A stretch of DNA of 49,366 nucleotides, taken from positions 1-49,366 of the forward strand of contig NZ_LMGT01000009.1 of assembly GCF_001427825.1 (NCBI RefSeq), in the 5' to 3' direction. The stretch is from Brevundimonas sp. Root608. GTDB lineage: Bacteria; Pseudomonadota; Alphaproteobacteria; Caulobacterales; Caulobacteraceae. Shown in pieces: positions 6,993-15,768 of the stretch. The position numbers and the translations under genes are program-made. Within the stretch, counting starts at the first letter, position 1. The number at the start of each line of letters is the position of its first letter. The notes under the pieces were generated by a model that saw nothing but the letters and a program-made list of their open reading frames with translations, had not been told where the DNA came from and did no database searches.

Positions 6993-8141
6993 TTCGCGCC
7001 CGATCAGGAAGCGGCGGATCTCGTTGGTGCCGGCGCCGATGTCGTAGAGCTTGGCGTCGCGGACCAGCCGTTCGACCGGCCACTCCTTGGTGTAGCCGGC
7101 GCCGCCGAGGGCCTGGACGGCCTCGAGGCTGACCTTCACGGCGTTCTCCGAGGCCAGCAGGATGGCGCCGGCCGCATCGTAGCGGGTCGTCCTGCCCGCG
7201 TCGCAGGCGCGGGCCACGGCGTAGACGTAGGTGCGGGCGCTGTTCAGGGCCACGTACATGTCGGCGACCTTGGCCTGCATCAGCTGGAAGCTGCCGATGG
7301 CCTTGCCGAATTGCTTTCGCTCGCGGACGTAGGGCAGAACCACGTCCAGCGCCGCCTGCATGATGCCAAGCGGGCCCGCCGCCAGCACGGCGCGCTCATA
7401 GTCGAGGCCGCTCATCAGCACGCCGGCGCCGCCGCCGACCGGGCCCATGACGTTCTCTTCCGGGACCTCGCAGTCCTCGAACACCAGTTCGGCGGTGTCG
7501 GAGCCGCGCATGCCCATCTTGTCGAGCTTCTTCGAGACGCTGAAGCCCTTCATGCCCTTCTCGATCAGGAAGGCGGTGACGCCGCCGTTGCCCTCGCCGG
7601 TGCGGGCGTAGACCACCAGGGTCTCGGCGTGCGGGGCGTTGGTGATCCAGAATTTCGTGCCGTTCAGGACATAGCGGTCGCCGTCCTTGCGGGCCTGGGT
7701 CCGCATCGACATGACGTCGGACCCCGACCCGGCCTCGGACATGGCCAGCGAGCCGACGTGCTCGCCCGAGATCAGCCTGGGCAGGTATTTGCGCTTCTGC
7801 TCGTCGGTGCCCCAGCGGCGGATCTGGTTGACGCACAGGTTGGAGTGGGCCCCGTAGGCGAGGCCGATCGAGGCCGAGGCCCGCGACACCTCCTCCATCG
7901 CCACGACATGCTCAAGGTAGCCGAGGCCGAGACCGCCGTACTCCTCCTCCACCGTGATCCCGTGCAGGCCCAGGTCGCCCATCTCGGGCCAGAGCTCGCG
8001 CTTGAAGGCGTTGCTCTCGTCGATCTCGGCGGCCAGGGGCGCCAGACGGTCGGTCGCCCAGCGGGCGGTGGTCTCGCGGATCATGTCGGCGTTCTCGCCG
8101 AGGCCGAAATCCATCGATTGGGGGGCGTTGGGAATGCTCAT
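6978..8141 (-). CDS. ivd: Isovaleryl-CoA dehydrogenase
   Basis: The 387-residue protein is an acyl-CoA dehydrogenase oxidising isovaleryl-CoA to 3-methylcrotonyl-CoA with FAD, the first committed step after transamination and decarboxylation of leucine. Visible features are the family signatures [19 protein letters not shown] and [19 protein letters not shown], and Glu249 in [11 protein letters not shown]. That is the position of the catalytic base in isovaleryl-CoA dehydrogenases; the C-terminal glutamate used by medium-chain enzymes is replaced in [13 protein letters not shown]. The start [14 protein letters not shown] fits the family length. The product is the substrate of the 3-methylcrotonyl-CoA carboxylase encoded about 30 kb away in this window. 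Confidence 0.92.
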   Translation of the reverse strand: MSIPNAPQSMDFGLGENADMIRETTARWATDRLAPLAAEIDESNAFKRELWPEMGDLGLHGITVEEEYGGLGLGYLEHVVAMEEVSRASASIGLAYGAHSNLCVNQIRRWGTDEQKRKYLPRLISGEHVGSLAMSEAGSGSDVMSMRTQARKDGDRYVLNGTKFWITNAPHAETLVVYARTGEGNGGVTAFLIEKGMKGFSVSKKLDKMGMRGSDTAELVFEDCEVPEENVMGPVGGGAGVLMSGLDYERAVLAAGPLGIMQAALDVVLPYVRERKQFGKAIGSFQLMQAKVADMYVALNSARTYVYAVARACDAGRTTRYDAAGAILLASENAVKVSLEAVQALGGAGYTKEWPVERLVRDAKLYDIGAGTNEIRRFLIGRELLGS

Positions 8142-8211
8142 GAGGGCGGGGTTAGCACCGCGCGGCGCCGCCGCAAAGCCGCCCGAACCCTCCCGCGCGG
8201 GAGAGGCGGCC

Positions 8212-9495
8212 TCAGTCTGTCTTGCCCCAGCGGACATACAGGTTCCACGACGACACGCCGACGCAGATCACCCCGATCAGGGCCAGGGCCCAGCCCAGCA
8301 CCACCGTCTCGCCCATGGGCGACGGCTCTTCGACCGCCAGCCGGAAGGCCGCGGCGGAAAAGGCGCAGGCCGCAAGGCCGACGCCGCCCATGAACAGGAA
8401 GGCGCCCGTTTCGCTCCAGTCGAATCGGCGCGGGCCCGCGGGCTCGACCTCGTGACGCATCACCGGGGCCGTCGGCTCGTCGCCGAACAGTACGGTTTCG
8501 TCGTCGACGGGCGCCGGCGCGCGCGCCTCCTCCGGCCAGACCGGACGCTCGGCCGAAACCATGTCGGCGTCCGTCAGCGGCGTAAGGACCAGCGGCTCTT
8601 CCAAGGCCGGGAAGGGCGAAATCGACGGCGCGGGCGAGACAAGTGGGATCACGGGCCCGAGGTGGAGGGGTTCGGGCGTGATCGGAACCAGCGGGGCCGT
8701 CTCCGCCTCGCTCGCAGGGGCTTCGGTCGGGGCGGCGTCCACGGCGGGCTCAGGCGCGTCGGCGTCGGCCGCCGCTGGGGCCAAGGGCAGGAGGCCGGGC
8801 AGGGGGCCGATCATGGCGGCGGCATAGGGCGAATAGCGGCTCAGATAGACGCCGTTCCCGGGGGCGGCCGGTGGCGCGGGGGCCTCGGGCGGCGGGCCGG
8901 GTTCGGCCTCCGCGCCCGTGGGCGGCGTCTCTCCCAGCAGGGCGGCGACGGCCGCGGCGCGGGCGTCCGCTGTAACGGCGACAGGCTCCGGCTCGACAGG
9001 CGCCGGAAGGGGAGCGGCCAGCAGGTCGGCCAGGGTCACGGCGGAGCCCGGGTCGGCGACGAAAAGGGCGCGTTCGGCCGCGCGGCGGCGCAGGCGGACC
9101 TCGGGCGAGGCCGCCTCCGGCCAGCCGATCAGGGCGTCCGCGGCGAGGCCGGCGCGACCCTCGTTCAACCGCTGCAGGACATCGGACGCCAGGAACCGCT
9201 CGACCCCGACGGAGATGGCGAAACTGGCGAGGGCGTCGAATTGATGCTGGTTCAGCCCGGCGGGCGCGCGCTCGTTCAGCGCCCGCACCACCGGCAGCAG
9301 GTCGTACTGCAGCAGCAGTTCGGCGTCCTGTTCGCCCACGCTCAGGCCTTCGCGGGCCGAGGCGGTGTGGCCATAGCCGATGATCCAGCGCCCGTCCTCG
9401 CCTCTCACGGCGTGCGGACGGAAGCCCTCGAAACTCTTGATGAGGACGATCCCCTCACGGGAGACCTTCAGACGTGGCGTGGTCGCGTCGGACAC
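8212..9495 (-). CDS. Membrane-anchored GH24 (phage-type) muramidase
   Basis: The probable product is 427 residues from a GTG at 9495 ([15 protein letters not shown]); no ATG is available near the domain start. Residues about 12-150 form a GH24 lysozyme domain: [10 protein letters not shown] with the catalytic Glu, [10 protein letters not shown], and [16 protein letters not shown]. It should cleave the MurNAc-GlcNAc bond of peptidoglycan. A linker of about 200 residues rich in Ala, Pro and Glu follows, then two hydrophobic segments (about 364-384 and 398-416). There is no N-terminal signal peptide, so how the domain reaches the periplasm is unclear. It lies 65 bases downstream of mgtE on the same strand. 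No phage genes are near. Confidence 0.8.
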   Translation of the reverse strand: MSDATTPRLKVSREGIVLIKSFEGFRPHAVRGEDGRWIIGYGHTASAREGLSVGEQDAELLLQYDLLPVVRALNERAPAGLNQHQFDALASFAISVGVERFLASDVLQRLNEGRAGLAADALIGWPEAASPEVRLRRRAAERALFVADPGSAVTLADLLAAPLPAPVEPEPVAVTADARAAAVAALLGETPPTGAEAEPGPPPEAPAPPAAPGNGVYLSRYSPYAAAMIGPLPGLLPLAPAAADADAPEPAVDAAPTEAPASEAETAPLVPITPEPLHLGPVIPLVSPAPSISPFPALEEPLVLTPLTDADMVSAERPVWPEEARAPAPVDDETVLFGDEPTAPVMRHEVEPAGPRRFDWSETGAFLFMGGVGLAACAFSAAAFRLAVEEPSPMGETVVLGWALALIGVICVGVSSWNLYVRWGKTD

Positions 9496-9560
9496 GGATT
9501 GACCCAAATCGAGACGGGCGTGCTCGCCCGCTGGGAGAACGAGCAAGGCCCGGGCCGGGA

Positions 9561-10970
9561 TTAGATCAACACAAGCGTGGCGAGACCGAGGAAGATCAGG
9601 AATCCGAAGAAGTCCGTCGTCGCCGTCACGAACACGGCGGAGGACACGGCCGGGTCGAATTTGAGCCGCGACAGGGTCAGGGGCGTCAGCACGCCGACGG
9701 TGGCCGCCACCACAAGGTTCAGCACCATCGACAGGGCGATCACCGCCCCGATGCGCCAGTCGCCCGACCACAGGGCGGCGGCGACGCCGATCAGGGGCGC
9801 CAGCACCAGGCCATTGGCCAATCCCACGGCCAGTTCGCGGCGGAAGGTGCGCGGGGCGTTGGAGCTGTTCAGCTCGCGGGTTGCGAGGGCCCGGACCGTC
9901 ACAGTCAGGGCCTGGGTGCCGGCGTTGCCGCCGATGGCCGAGACGATGGGCATCAGCACCGCCAGGGCCACGATCTGCTCGATGGTGGCGCCGAAGAAGG
10001 CGATGACGCTGGCCCCCAGCATGGCGGTGGCGAGGTTGATGGCCAGCCACGGCACGCGGCCGCGCACGATCTCCGAAACCGACGAACCCCGGTCCTCGTC
10101 CGAGACGCCGGCCAGGCGCAGGATGTCCTCGCGGTTCTCTTCCTGGATGATGTTGACGATGTCGTCGACGGTGATCTGGCCCACCAGCCGGCCTTCCGCG
10201 TCGATGACGGGGGCCGAGATCAGGTGGTATTTCTCGAAGATGTAGGCGACTTCTTCCTGGTCCTGGTCGACCGCGATCTCGTTGACCGGCTCCATGATGT
10301 CGACGAGGGCGATCGAACGCGCGGCGCGCAGCAGGCCGCTGACCGGCAGGCCGCCGACGGGCCGGTTGGACGGGTCGACGATATAGATGTCGAAGAACAG
10401 CTCGGGCAGGTCTTCGCCCTGCTTGCGGATGTGGTCGATGGTGTCGCCGACGTTCCAGAACGACGGCGCGGCCATGACCTCGCGCTGCATCAGGCGGCCG
10501 GCGGAATCCTCGGCGTAGCGCAGCGAGCTCTCGATGGCGGCGCGGTCGACCTCGGGCATGGCCGCCAGCACCTTCTCGCGCTGGTCGTCCTCCAGGTCCT
10601 CGACCACGGCGGCGGCGTCGTCGGAGTCCAGCTCCTGCAGCGCCTCGGCCAGGGTCAGGTGCGGGACGCGCTCCAGCACCTCCTCGCGGATGTTGTCGTC
10701 CAGTTCGGGCAGGGTTTCCGCCAGCAGGTCGGCCGGCAGCCACAGCACGACGACGGCGCGATGCTCGGCCGTCAGGAAGCCCATGAGGTCGGCGACGTCG
10801 GCCGGGTGCAGGTCTTCCAGCAGGGAGCGAAGCTTGAGGCCGTCGCCGGCGTCGGAGGCGTCGACGACCTTTTCGACGAACGAGGCCGTCAGGACGTAGT
10901 CCTCGTCGAGGGCGTCGTGGTCGATGTCGTCGGAGGAAGGCGGCAGGGGGGCGTTTGCGGTGGCAGTCAC
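9561..10970 (-). CDS. mgtE: Magnesium transporter MgtE
   Basis: The 469 residues show the full MgtE architecture: an N-terminal superhelical MgtE_N domain (LEDLHPADVADLMGFL), a CBS-domain pair (about 140-270, with RPVGGLPVSGLLRA and ISAPVIDAEGRLVGQITVDD), and five membrane helices with the pore motif AIGGNAGTQAL. MgtE is a homodimeric Mg2+ channel of the inner membrane, gated by cytosolic Mg2+ bound between the CBS and N domains. It starts with GTG, supported by GGGAGG 6 bases upstream. No Mg2+ riboswitch is visible in the short leader. The muramidase gene follows. Confidence 0.95.
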   Translation of the reverse strand: MTATANAPLPPSSDDIDHDALDEDYVLTASFVEKVVDASDAGDGLKLRSLLEDLHPADVADLMGFLTAEHRAVVVLWLPADLLAETLPELDDNIREEVLERVPHLTLAEALQELDSDDAAAVVEDLEDDQREKVLAAMPEVDRAAIESSLRYAEDSAGRLMQREVMAAPSFWNVGDTIDHIRKQGEDLPELFFDIYIVDPSNRPVGGLPVSGLLRAARSIALVDIMEPVNEIAVDQDQEEVAYIFEKYHLISAPVIDAEGRLVGQITVDDIVNIIQEENREDILRLAGVSDEDRGSSVSEIVRGRVPWLAINLATAMLGASVIAFFGATIEQIVALAVLMPIVSAIGGNAGTQALTVTVRALATRELNSSNAPRTFRRELAVGLANGLVLAPLIGVAAALWSGDWRIGAVIALSMVLNLVVAATVGVLTPLTLSRLKFDPAVSSAVFVTATTDFFGFLIFLGLATLVLI

Positions 10971-11031
10971 GCTTGGCCTCCCTGCTTTTATGTCAGCTCA
11001 ATCGTAGCCGAGATTCGCCCTGTTGTTTCGA

Positions 11032-11118
11032 TGGTGCGGTCGAGAAGACTCGAACTTCCACTCCGGTTAAGGAACAGCGACCTCAACGCTGCGCGTCTAC
11101 CAATTCCGCCACGACCGC
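11032..11118 (-). tRNA. tRNA-Leu (GAG)
   Basis: The reverse complement folds as an 87-base class II tRNA including an encoded CCA. The acceptor GCGGTCG pairs with CGACCGC, and the anticodon loop is TTGAGGT between CAGCG and CGCTG. A long variable arm and the TTCGAGT T-loop are present. Anticodon GAG reads CUC/CUU leucine codons, frequent in this GC-rich genome. No clear terminator follows. Confidence 0.96.
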
Positions 11119-11168
11119 TCGCATCGGAGGGGGGCTGATAGCGGAGAGATGCGCCGCTGCCAAGCGGT

Positions 11169-11465
11169 TTAGGCAGCGCCCGCCATGAAGTCGTAAACGT
11201 CCGCCGCCCGCGTCACCGTGATGGCGATGCGGTCCTCGCGGATCTCGATCTGGCCGCGGGCGACCGGGTGGTTGTTGGCCAGGATCCAGACCTCGTCGGA
11301 TTCGGAGGCGTCGAGCGGGATCACGGCGCCGCGGCCCATGCGCAGCAGCTGGCTCATCGGCAGCACGGAGCGCCCCAGGACGACCGAGATCTCGACTTCG
11401 ACGGCTTCGATCTGGCTCATGGGGGACTCGGTTACTGACTCTGATGGCGCGGTCTGGTCTTGCAT
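11169..11465 (-). CDS. FliN-like (FliMN/SpoA C-domain) protein
   Basis: From the ATG at 11465 the protein has 99 residues, mostly one SpoA domain: [52 protein letters not shown] and [13 protein letters not shown]. FliN forms the C-ring (switch) at the base of the flagellar motor with FliG and FliM. GGGAGCG lies upstream of this ATG; a longer frame to 11507 would run into lipB and is unlikely. It is solitary, not in a fliF-fliG-fliN operon, and the C-terminus lacks the usual FliN tail. It may therefore be the motor FliN or an accessory paralogue. Confidence 0.8.
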   Translation of the reverse strand: MQDQTAPSESVTESPMSQIEAVEVEISVVLGRSVLPMSQLLRMGRGAVIPLDASESDEVWILANNHPVARGQIEIREDRIAITVTRAADVYDFMAGAA

Positions 11466-11495
11466 GGCGCTCCCGACCCCCACATTGGGTGCATC

Positions 11496-12212
11496 ATGCT
11501 TTCCCAAGCCTTAAGCTCAACCGGATCGAAACTGGCCCGCGCCGACGGCCGGCCGGTCGAATGGGCCGTGTCGCAGGGCCTTGTCGGCTATGAGGCGGCG
11601 GTCGTGGCCATGGAGGCCCGGGCCGCGGCCATCGCCGCGGGCGAGGCGCCCGAACTGGTGTGGCTGCTGGAGCATCCGCCGCTCTACACGGCGGGGGTGT
11701 CGTCGAAGGACGGCGACCTGCTGGATGCGACGCGGTTCCCGGTGCACCGGACCGGGCGGGGCGGGCAGTTCACCTATCACGGACCGGGCCAGCGCGTGGC
11801 CTATGTGATGCTGGACCTCAACGCGCGCGGCAGGGACGTGCGCGCCTTCGTGCGCGGGCTGGAGCAATGGATCATCGGCGCCCTGGGCGAGTTCGGCGTC
11901 CCCGCCGACGTGCGCGAGGGCCGCGTCGGCGTCTGGGTCGCCCGGAAAGGCCCCGGCTGGTCGCGCGAGGACAAGATCGCGGCCATCGGCGTCAAGGTGC
12001 GCAAATGGGTCAGCTTCCACGGCATCAGCCTGAACGTGGAGCCGGACCTCGGCCATTTCAGCGGCATCGTGCCGTGCGGCATCAATGAGCACGGCGTCAC
12101 CAGCCTGGTCGATCTCGGCGTTCCCGCGACCCTGGACGAGGCGGACGAGGCCCTGAGGGTCAGTTTCCGGCGGGTGTTCGGCGAAACGGTCCCGGCGGGC
12201 CCGCCCGTCTGA
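11496..12212 (+). CDS. lipB: Octanoyl-[ACP]:protein N-octanoyltransferase LipB
   Basis: The 238-residue protein transfers octanoyl groups from acyl-carrier protein to the lipoyl domains of 2-oxoacid dehydrogenases and the glycine cleavage H protein, in the cytoplasm. LipA then adds sulfur. Motifs include [11 protein letters not shown], the family signature [15 protein letters not shown] (about 85-99), the catalytic lysine in AAIGVKV (about Lys167) and the catalytic cysteine in GIVPCGI (Cys194). The ATG at 11496 is chosen because the upstream alternative at 11460 lies within the fliN-like gene start. The two genes are divergent with only 30 bases between starts. Confidence 0.95.
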   Translation: MLSQALSSTGSKLARADGRPVEWAVSQGLVGYEAAVVAMEARAAAIAAGEAPELVWLLEHPPLYTAGVSSKDGDLLDATRFPVHRTGRGGQFTYHGPGQRVAYVMLDLNARGRDVRAFVRGLEQWIIGALGEFGVPADVREGRVGVWVARKGPGWSREDKIAAIGVKVRKWVSFHGISLNVEPDLGHFSGIVPCGINEHGVTSLVDLGVPATLDEADEALRVSFRRVFGETVPAGPPV

Positions 12213-12219
12213 CCGAGAA

Positions 12220-12247
12220 CGCTCCGCCGGCGCGGGCCGGCGGAGCG
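12220..12247. terminator. Hairpin terminator between convergent genes
   Basis: A perfect 12-bp GC-rich stem (12220-12231 with 12236-12247) around a GCGG loop lies between the lipB stop at 12212 and the stop of the convergent gene at 12270. Neither side has a clear T run. It could terminate both directions or act as a 3' stabiliser. Confidence 0.6.
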
Positions 12248-12269
12248 ATCCGGTCACCCTCTTCCGTGA

Positions 12270-12920
12270 TCAGTCGTCGCGGCGCGCGCTGGCCGACGCC
12301 CCCGCGCTTGCACCGGCGCTGACCGACGCGCCGGTGTCGCGGTTCACGGAGGCCGAAGCCGAACCGTCGGCCGAGCCGTTGGCGTCGACGCGCCGGCGGC
12401 GGTTCTGGCGCGGCTGATCGCCGGACTCCCGGCCCGCGCGCGCGGAACCGTCGGCCGAGCCCGATGCGTCCCCGGAGATCGAGTCGCCGCCGGCCGAGGC
12501 CGCACCGTTCAGCACGCCCGTCAGGGACCCGGAGGCCGAACCGGCGGCGCCGGCGACCGCGCCCTGGCCGGAGCCCCAGGCGTTCGCGGCGGCCGAGCCG
12601 GCCGTTCCGCGCGCTTCGTCCGCCGTGGCCGAGGCGCGATCGCGCGCGGCGTTGGCGCGGCGTTCGGCCCGCGCGCGGAGGCGGTCGGCGCGGCTGGTGG
12701 TTTCGCCCAGACGGTCGCGGACAAGGGAGCCGTCCACCGAGCCGGAAAGGCCGCCCGTCAGACTGCCGCCGGCCCGGCCGCCGAGACCGCCGAGGCCCCC
12801 GACCTGGCCGCCGAGGCCGCCCCCCAATCCGCCGGAACCGCCCAGAATCTGGGCGTTCGCGGCGCCGGCCAGCGCCATGCTGAAGGCCGCCGTGGTCACG
12901 AGCATAAGGGTCTTGCGCAT
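12270..12920 (-). CDS. Gly/Ala/Ser-rich exported protein
   Basis: The 216-residue precursor has a clear Sec signal peptide (MRKTLMLVTTAAFSMALAGA, cleavage near ANA-Q). The rest is low complexity: a Gly-Leu rich repeat segment (GGLGGGLGGQVGGLGGLGG), an Arg/Ala helical stretch (about 70-105), and Ser/Ala/Gly repeats ending SAGASAGASASARRDD. AGGAGAA precedes the ATG by about 7 bases. It is probably periplasmic or surface exposed, with unknown function. The low complexity makes homology assignment unreliable. Confidence 0.75.
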   Translation of the reverse strand: MRKTLMLVTTAAFSMALAGAANAQILGGSGGLGGGLGGQVGGLGGLGGRAGGSLTGGLSGSVDGSLVRDRLGETTSRADRLRARAERRANAARDRASATADEARGTAGSAAANAWGSGQGAVAGAAGSASGSLTGVLNGAASAGGDSISGDASGSADGSARAGRESGDQPRQNRRRRVDANGSADGSASASVNRDTGASVSAGASAGASASARRDD

Positions 12921-13032
12921 GTGAGCTTCTCCTGGAGTTGAGCGGGCGGGAAGCCGCCCTCGCAGGGTCCAACGACCGGCCTCCGGGGATTCATCCCGCC
13001 CCGACGCCGTCAGGAGAAGATCGGGCGGGAAA

Positions 13033-14355
13033 TCAGCGCGAAAGCCGACCTCTCGCCCCGACAGCGGCCGGATCGACGCGCAGCTCGGCGGCGACCAGCC
13101 CGCGGCCATAGACCGGGTCCGGTCCGCGAGCCCCCATGTCCCGCGCCTCGGCGGCGAGGGCCTGCACCGCCTCGCGTCGTCCCGGCCGCCGCGCCAGAAG
13201 CCCGGCCACGAGCGGCGCGGCGAACGAGGCCCCGCGCACGGAGACATAGCCCTGACCCGGGCCGGCGGCGGCCATGTCCGCGCCGGGGGCGGCGAAATCG
13301 ACCTGCGGGCCCCGGCCGGCTTCCGGAAGCACCCGGCCGCGCGCGTTGACGGCCGTCACCCCGACCACGTCCGGATAGCTGGCGGGATAGAGAGGGGCGG
13401 CGGCGGGTCCGTCATTGCCGACCGCCGCAACGATCAGCACCCCGCGTGCGGACGCCCGGCGGACAGCAGCCTCGACGAGGGCGTTGCGGGGGCCGACCAG
13501 GCTGATGTTGACCACCGGCACCTCGTTCCGGACCATCCAGGCCAGAGCCTCGGCGATCCCGGTCGAGGAGCCGCCGGAAGGGGACCCGCCATAGACGTCG
13601 GCGGCGAACAGGACGGCGCCGGGCGCCGCGCCGGAAAAGGCGCCGGACCGCCCGGCCAGCAGCGACGCCACGGCCGTGCCATGGGCGTCGGAGTGATAGG
13701 CGCCGGCGAAACCCTGTCGGCGGACCGTGGCGCCGGCGAGGGCGGGATGGCCGGCGTCGACCCCGGTGTCGATCAGCCCGACCCGCACGCCCCCTGCCTG
13801 CGCCGGAGCGGGCGGCGCGGCGTTCGGGCCGGCTTCCGGCGTGTCCGCAGCCTCCCCCGCCAGTAGTCCCGCCGGGGCGTGGACGTGGTTGAATTCGTAC
13901 GATCCGTCGGGATCGAGCTCGCGCAGGCGTTCGACGGCCCGGCGCAGCGACAGACCGCGCGGCGGGGCCAGCACCACGACGGCGAGGTCGAGGTCCTCGA
14001 GCCGTTCCTCGCGGATGACGGTGAAACCGGCGTCAAGCACCATGCGTCGGCCGGCGGGCGACGGATCGACCGCCACGATTTCCGCGCGGACCGCCGGCCA
14101 GCCGCCCGGATCGGCCTCCAGCGCGCCGTCCGAGCGCCGGATCAGGTTGCGCAGCCGCGACGGGGCCTGCAGCGCCCCTTCGACGCGGCCGAGCAGATCG
14201 TCCTGGAGCCGGCCGGCGTCGACCGGCAGGCGGTCCGGCAGGATGCGCGGCAGGCTCGGGACGCCGCCGGGCAGGCCGAGCTGCGCCCATGCCGGGGCCG
14301 CGGCGGCCAGGACCAGTCCCGCAAGGGCGGTCGCCAGAGGAAAGCGTATCGACAC
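13033..14355 (-). CDS. Secreted S8-family (subtilisin-like) serine protease
   Basis: The 440-residue protein has a signal peptide (MSIRFPLATALAGLVLAAAA, cleavage after AWA). An N-terminal region (about 100-160, including EFNHVHAPAG) looks like an inhibitory propeptide, and the subtilase domain runs from about 188. The catalytic set is complete: Asp196 in GLIDTGVDAGHP, His225 in DAHGTAVAS, oxyanion Asn314 in AAVGNDGPA, Ser377 in GASFAAPLVAG. It should act in the periplasm or outside. It is divergent from an ECF sigma factor operon, with a perfect palindrome in the 104-base gap. I infer shared control; the protease could be an output of the sigma factor or could act on the anti-sigma factor. 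Confidence 0.9.
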   Translation of the reverse strand: MSIRFPLATALAGLVLAAAAPAWAQLGLPGGVPSLPRILPDRLPVDAGRLQDDLLGRVEGALQAPSRLRNLIRRSDGALEADPGGWPAVRAEIVAVDPSPAGRRMVLDAGFTVIREERLEDLDLAVVVLAPPRGLSLRRAVERLRELDPDGSYEFNHVHAPAGLLAGEAADTPEAGPNAAPPAPAQAGGVRVGLIDTGVDAGHPALAGATVRRQGFAGAYHSDAHGTAVASLLAGRSGAFSGAAPGAVLFAADVYGGSPSGGSSTGIAEALAWMVRNEVPVVNISLVGPRNALVEAAVRRASARGVLIVAAVGNDGPAAAPLYPASYPDVVGVTAVNARGRVLPEAGRGPQVDFAAPGADMAAAGPGQGYVSVRGASFAAPLVAGLLARRPGRREAVQALAAEARDMGARGPDPVYGRGLVAAELRVDPAAVGARGRLSR

Positions 14356-14408
14356 GGGCGGCTCCGTTCGGACAATTCATCAAAGGCCATTGGCCCGGGC
14401 CCGACAAT

Positions 14409-14440
14409 GGATGAAACGTCGGGGACGGGGCGTTTCATCC
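14409..14440. promoter_or_regulatory. Palindromic, possibly bidirectional promoter or operator
   Basis: A perfect 10-bp inverted repeat, GGATGAAACG (14409-14418) and CGTTTCATCC (14431-14440), lies between the divergent subtilase and ECF sigma genes. Read on either strand it gives GATGAAAC-N13-CGTT. This resembles ECF promoter elements (AAC-type -35, CGT-type -10), but 13 bases is shorter than the usual 16-17, unless the AAC counts as spacer. The same arrangement recurs at 15703-15728. It could instead be a binding site for a dimeric regulator. Confidence 0.6.
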
Positions 14441-14459
14441 CCATGACCGGAGTGCGCGC

Positions 14460-14963
14460 TTGGATGGATTTCAGACGGAGCTGGTGGCGCTTCTGCCAAG
14501 GCTGCGTCGTTTCGCGCGCGCCGTCTGCCGCTCCGACGCCGACGCCCAGGACCTGGTCCAGGCGACCGTGGAGCGGGCCCTGGCCAAACGCGGCGGCTAT
14601 CGTCCCGGAACGCGGCTGGACAGCTGGGCCTTCACGATCATGAGACGGATCCACATCGATGAGGGACGGTCGAGGACGCGGTGGGGGCGCGTGGTCTCGC
14701 CCGAAGACGCCATGACGCCCGGGGTCGCGGACGCGGGGCAGGCGGACGAGGGCCTGCGCGCCGACGCCCTGGCCGTGCGCGAGGCGATCCACAGACTGCC
14801 CGACGATCAGAGGCTGGCCGTGGCGCTGGTGTTGATCGACGGCCTGTCCTACGCCGAGGCGGCCCAGGTGCTGGGCGTGCCGGCGGGCACCCTGACCAGC
14901 CGACTGGTGCGCGGCCGCCAGACCCTGATCCAGACCCTGACCGATCAGGGAGTGAGCGCATGA
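14460..14963 (+). CDS. ECF-type RNA polymerase sigma factor
   Basis: The protein has 167 residues. Region 2 is RLRRFARAVCRSDADAQDLV with an Asp-Leu-Val-Gln core. Region 4 is LPDDQRLAVALVLIDGLSYA followed by the helix-turn-helix EAAQVLGVPAGTLTSRLVRG. It should direct RNA polymerase to a small regulon, released from an anti-sigma factor on a signal. It starts with TTG (14460-14462): GGAG lies 7 bases upstream and no in-frame ATG occurs before the core domain. The 3' end overlaps the anti-sigma gene by ATGA. The palindrome about 20 bases upstream suggests autoregulation. Confidence 0.93.
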   Translation: MDGFQTELVALLPRLRRFARAVCRSDADAQDLVQATVERALAKRGGYRPGTRLDSWAFTIMRRIHIDEGRSRTRWGRVVSPEDAMTPGVADAGQADEGLRADALAVREAIHRLPDDQRLAVALVLIDGLSYAEAAQVLGVPAGTLTSRLVRGRQTLIQTLTDQGVSA

Positions 14964-15694
14964 CCGACCTCTACGACGACGAAATCCTGATGCGCCGCGT
15001 GGACGGCGAACTGAGCCCCGACGCCGGGGCGGCGATCGACGCGGCCGCCGCCGGCGATCCGGCGCTGGCGCGGCGGCTGGAGCGGCTGCGGGGCCTGCGG
15101 ACGCTGGCGCGCGAGGCCTTCCCGGCGGCGCAGGACCTGCGAGACGGCGAACTGGCGCGGTTGATCCTGAACGGCGCCACCCGGCGCGAGCCCTGGACGG
15201 CCCGGCTGGCGGGCGGCCTGCGCGAGGGGTTCGCCGTGCGTCACGCGCCCGTCTGGGCCGGCGCGGCGGCGGCCTGTTTCGTGCTGGGCCTGACCGTGGG
15301 CTGGCTGGGGCAGGACCGGACGCCCGAGGGTTTCGCGGTCGCGACCGACGGCGTCCTCGCCGACGCGGCGTTGGTGCGGGTGCTGGATCGCGGCCTGGCG
15401 GCGGACGGGGCGGACGGCGAGGGGCGGGCCGTGGGCCTGACCTTCCGCGACGCCGACGGGCGCTGGTGCCGCACCTTCCGGGCGGGCGACGCCGGGGTGG
15501 CCGGCCTCGCCTGCCGCACGGAGGGGGACTGGCGCATGCAGGCGCTCGCGCCGTTCCAGGCTTCAGACTCCGAGGTTCGCACGGCGGGCGCCGACACGCC
15601 GGCGGCGGTGCTGGCCGCGGTCGACGCCCTGATCGCCGACGAGACGCTGGACGCCGCGGCCGAAGCGCAGGCGCGGGACGCCGGCTGGCGCTGA
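14960..15694 (+). CDS. Membrane anti-sigma factor
   Basis: The 244-residue product begins with a cytoplasmic helical region (LYDDEILMRRVDGELSPDAG, about 1-90) typical of anti-sigma domains. It has one membrane helix (about 97-116, APVWAGAAAACFVLGLTVGW) and a periplasmic part of about 125 residues containing two Cys (RWCRTFRAG, GLACRTEGDW). No zinc-binding HxxxCxxC motif is seen. The start codon overlaps the sigma stop (ATGA), as is usual for sigma/anti-sigma pairs. The periplasmic domain should sense the signal or be the substrate of a protease. Confidence 0.88.
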   Translation: MTDLYDDEILMRRVDGELSPDAGAAIDAAAAGDPALARRLERLRGLRTLAREAFPAAQDLRDGELARLILNGATRREPWTARLAGGLREGFAVRHAPVWAGAAAACFVLGLTVGWLGQDRTPEGFAVATDGVLADAALVRVLDRGLAADGADGEGRAVGLTFRDADGRWCRTFRAGDAGVAGLACRTEGDWRMQALAPFQASDSEVRTAGADTPAAVLAAVDALIADETLDAAAEAQARDAGWR

Positions 15695-15702
15695 CCGCGG
15701 CG

Positions 15703-15728
15703 GGATGAAACAGGCGGGGCCGTTCGTT
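15703..15728 (+). promoter_or_regulatory. Second copy of the GGATGAAAC-N13-CGTT motif
   Basis: GGATGAAAC (15703-15711) and CGTT (15725-15728) are separated by 13 bases, the same spacing as in the palindrome at 14409-14440. It lies 9 bases past the anti-sigma stop and 41 bases before the ATG of the small ORF at 15769. That is the position expected for a promoter of that ORF. The inverted half is absent here, which argues for a directional promoter rather than a dimer operator. Confidence 0.5.
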
Positions 15729-15768
15729 GGACGACGGGCGCTTTCGACCCGATCCCGACGAGGTCCGC

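Noticed and set aside
8212..9495. Prophage remnant at the GH24 lysozyme
   Set aside because: No holin, terminase, capsid, tail or integrase genes are near, and composition matches the neighbours. A domesticated chromosomal gene is simpler.
15727..15768. TTG start for the 56-residue ORF
   Set aside because: It would overlap the promoter-like motif and has no ribosome site; the ATG at 15769 has one.
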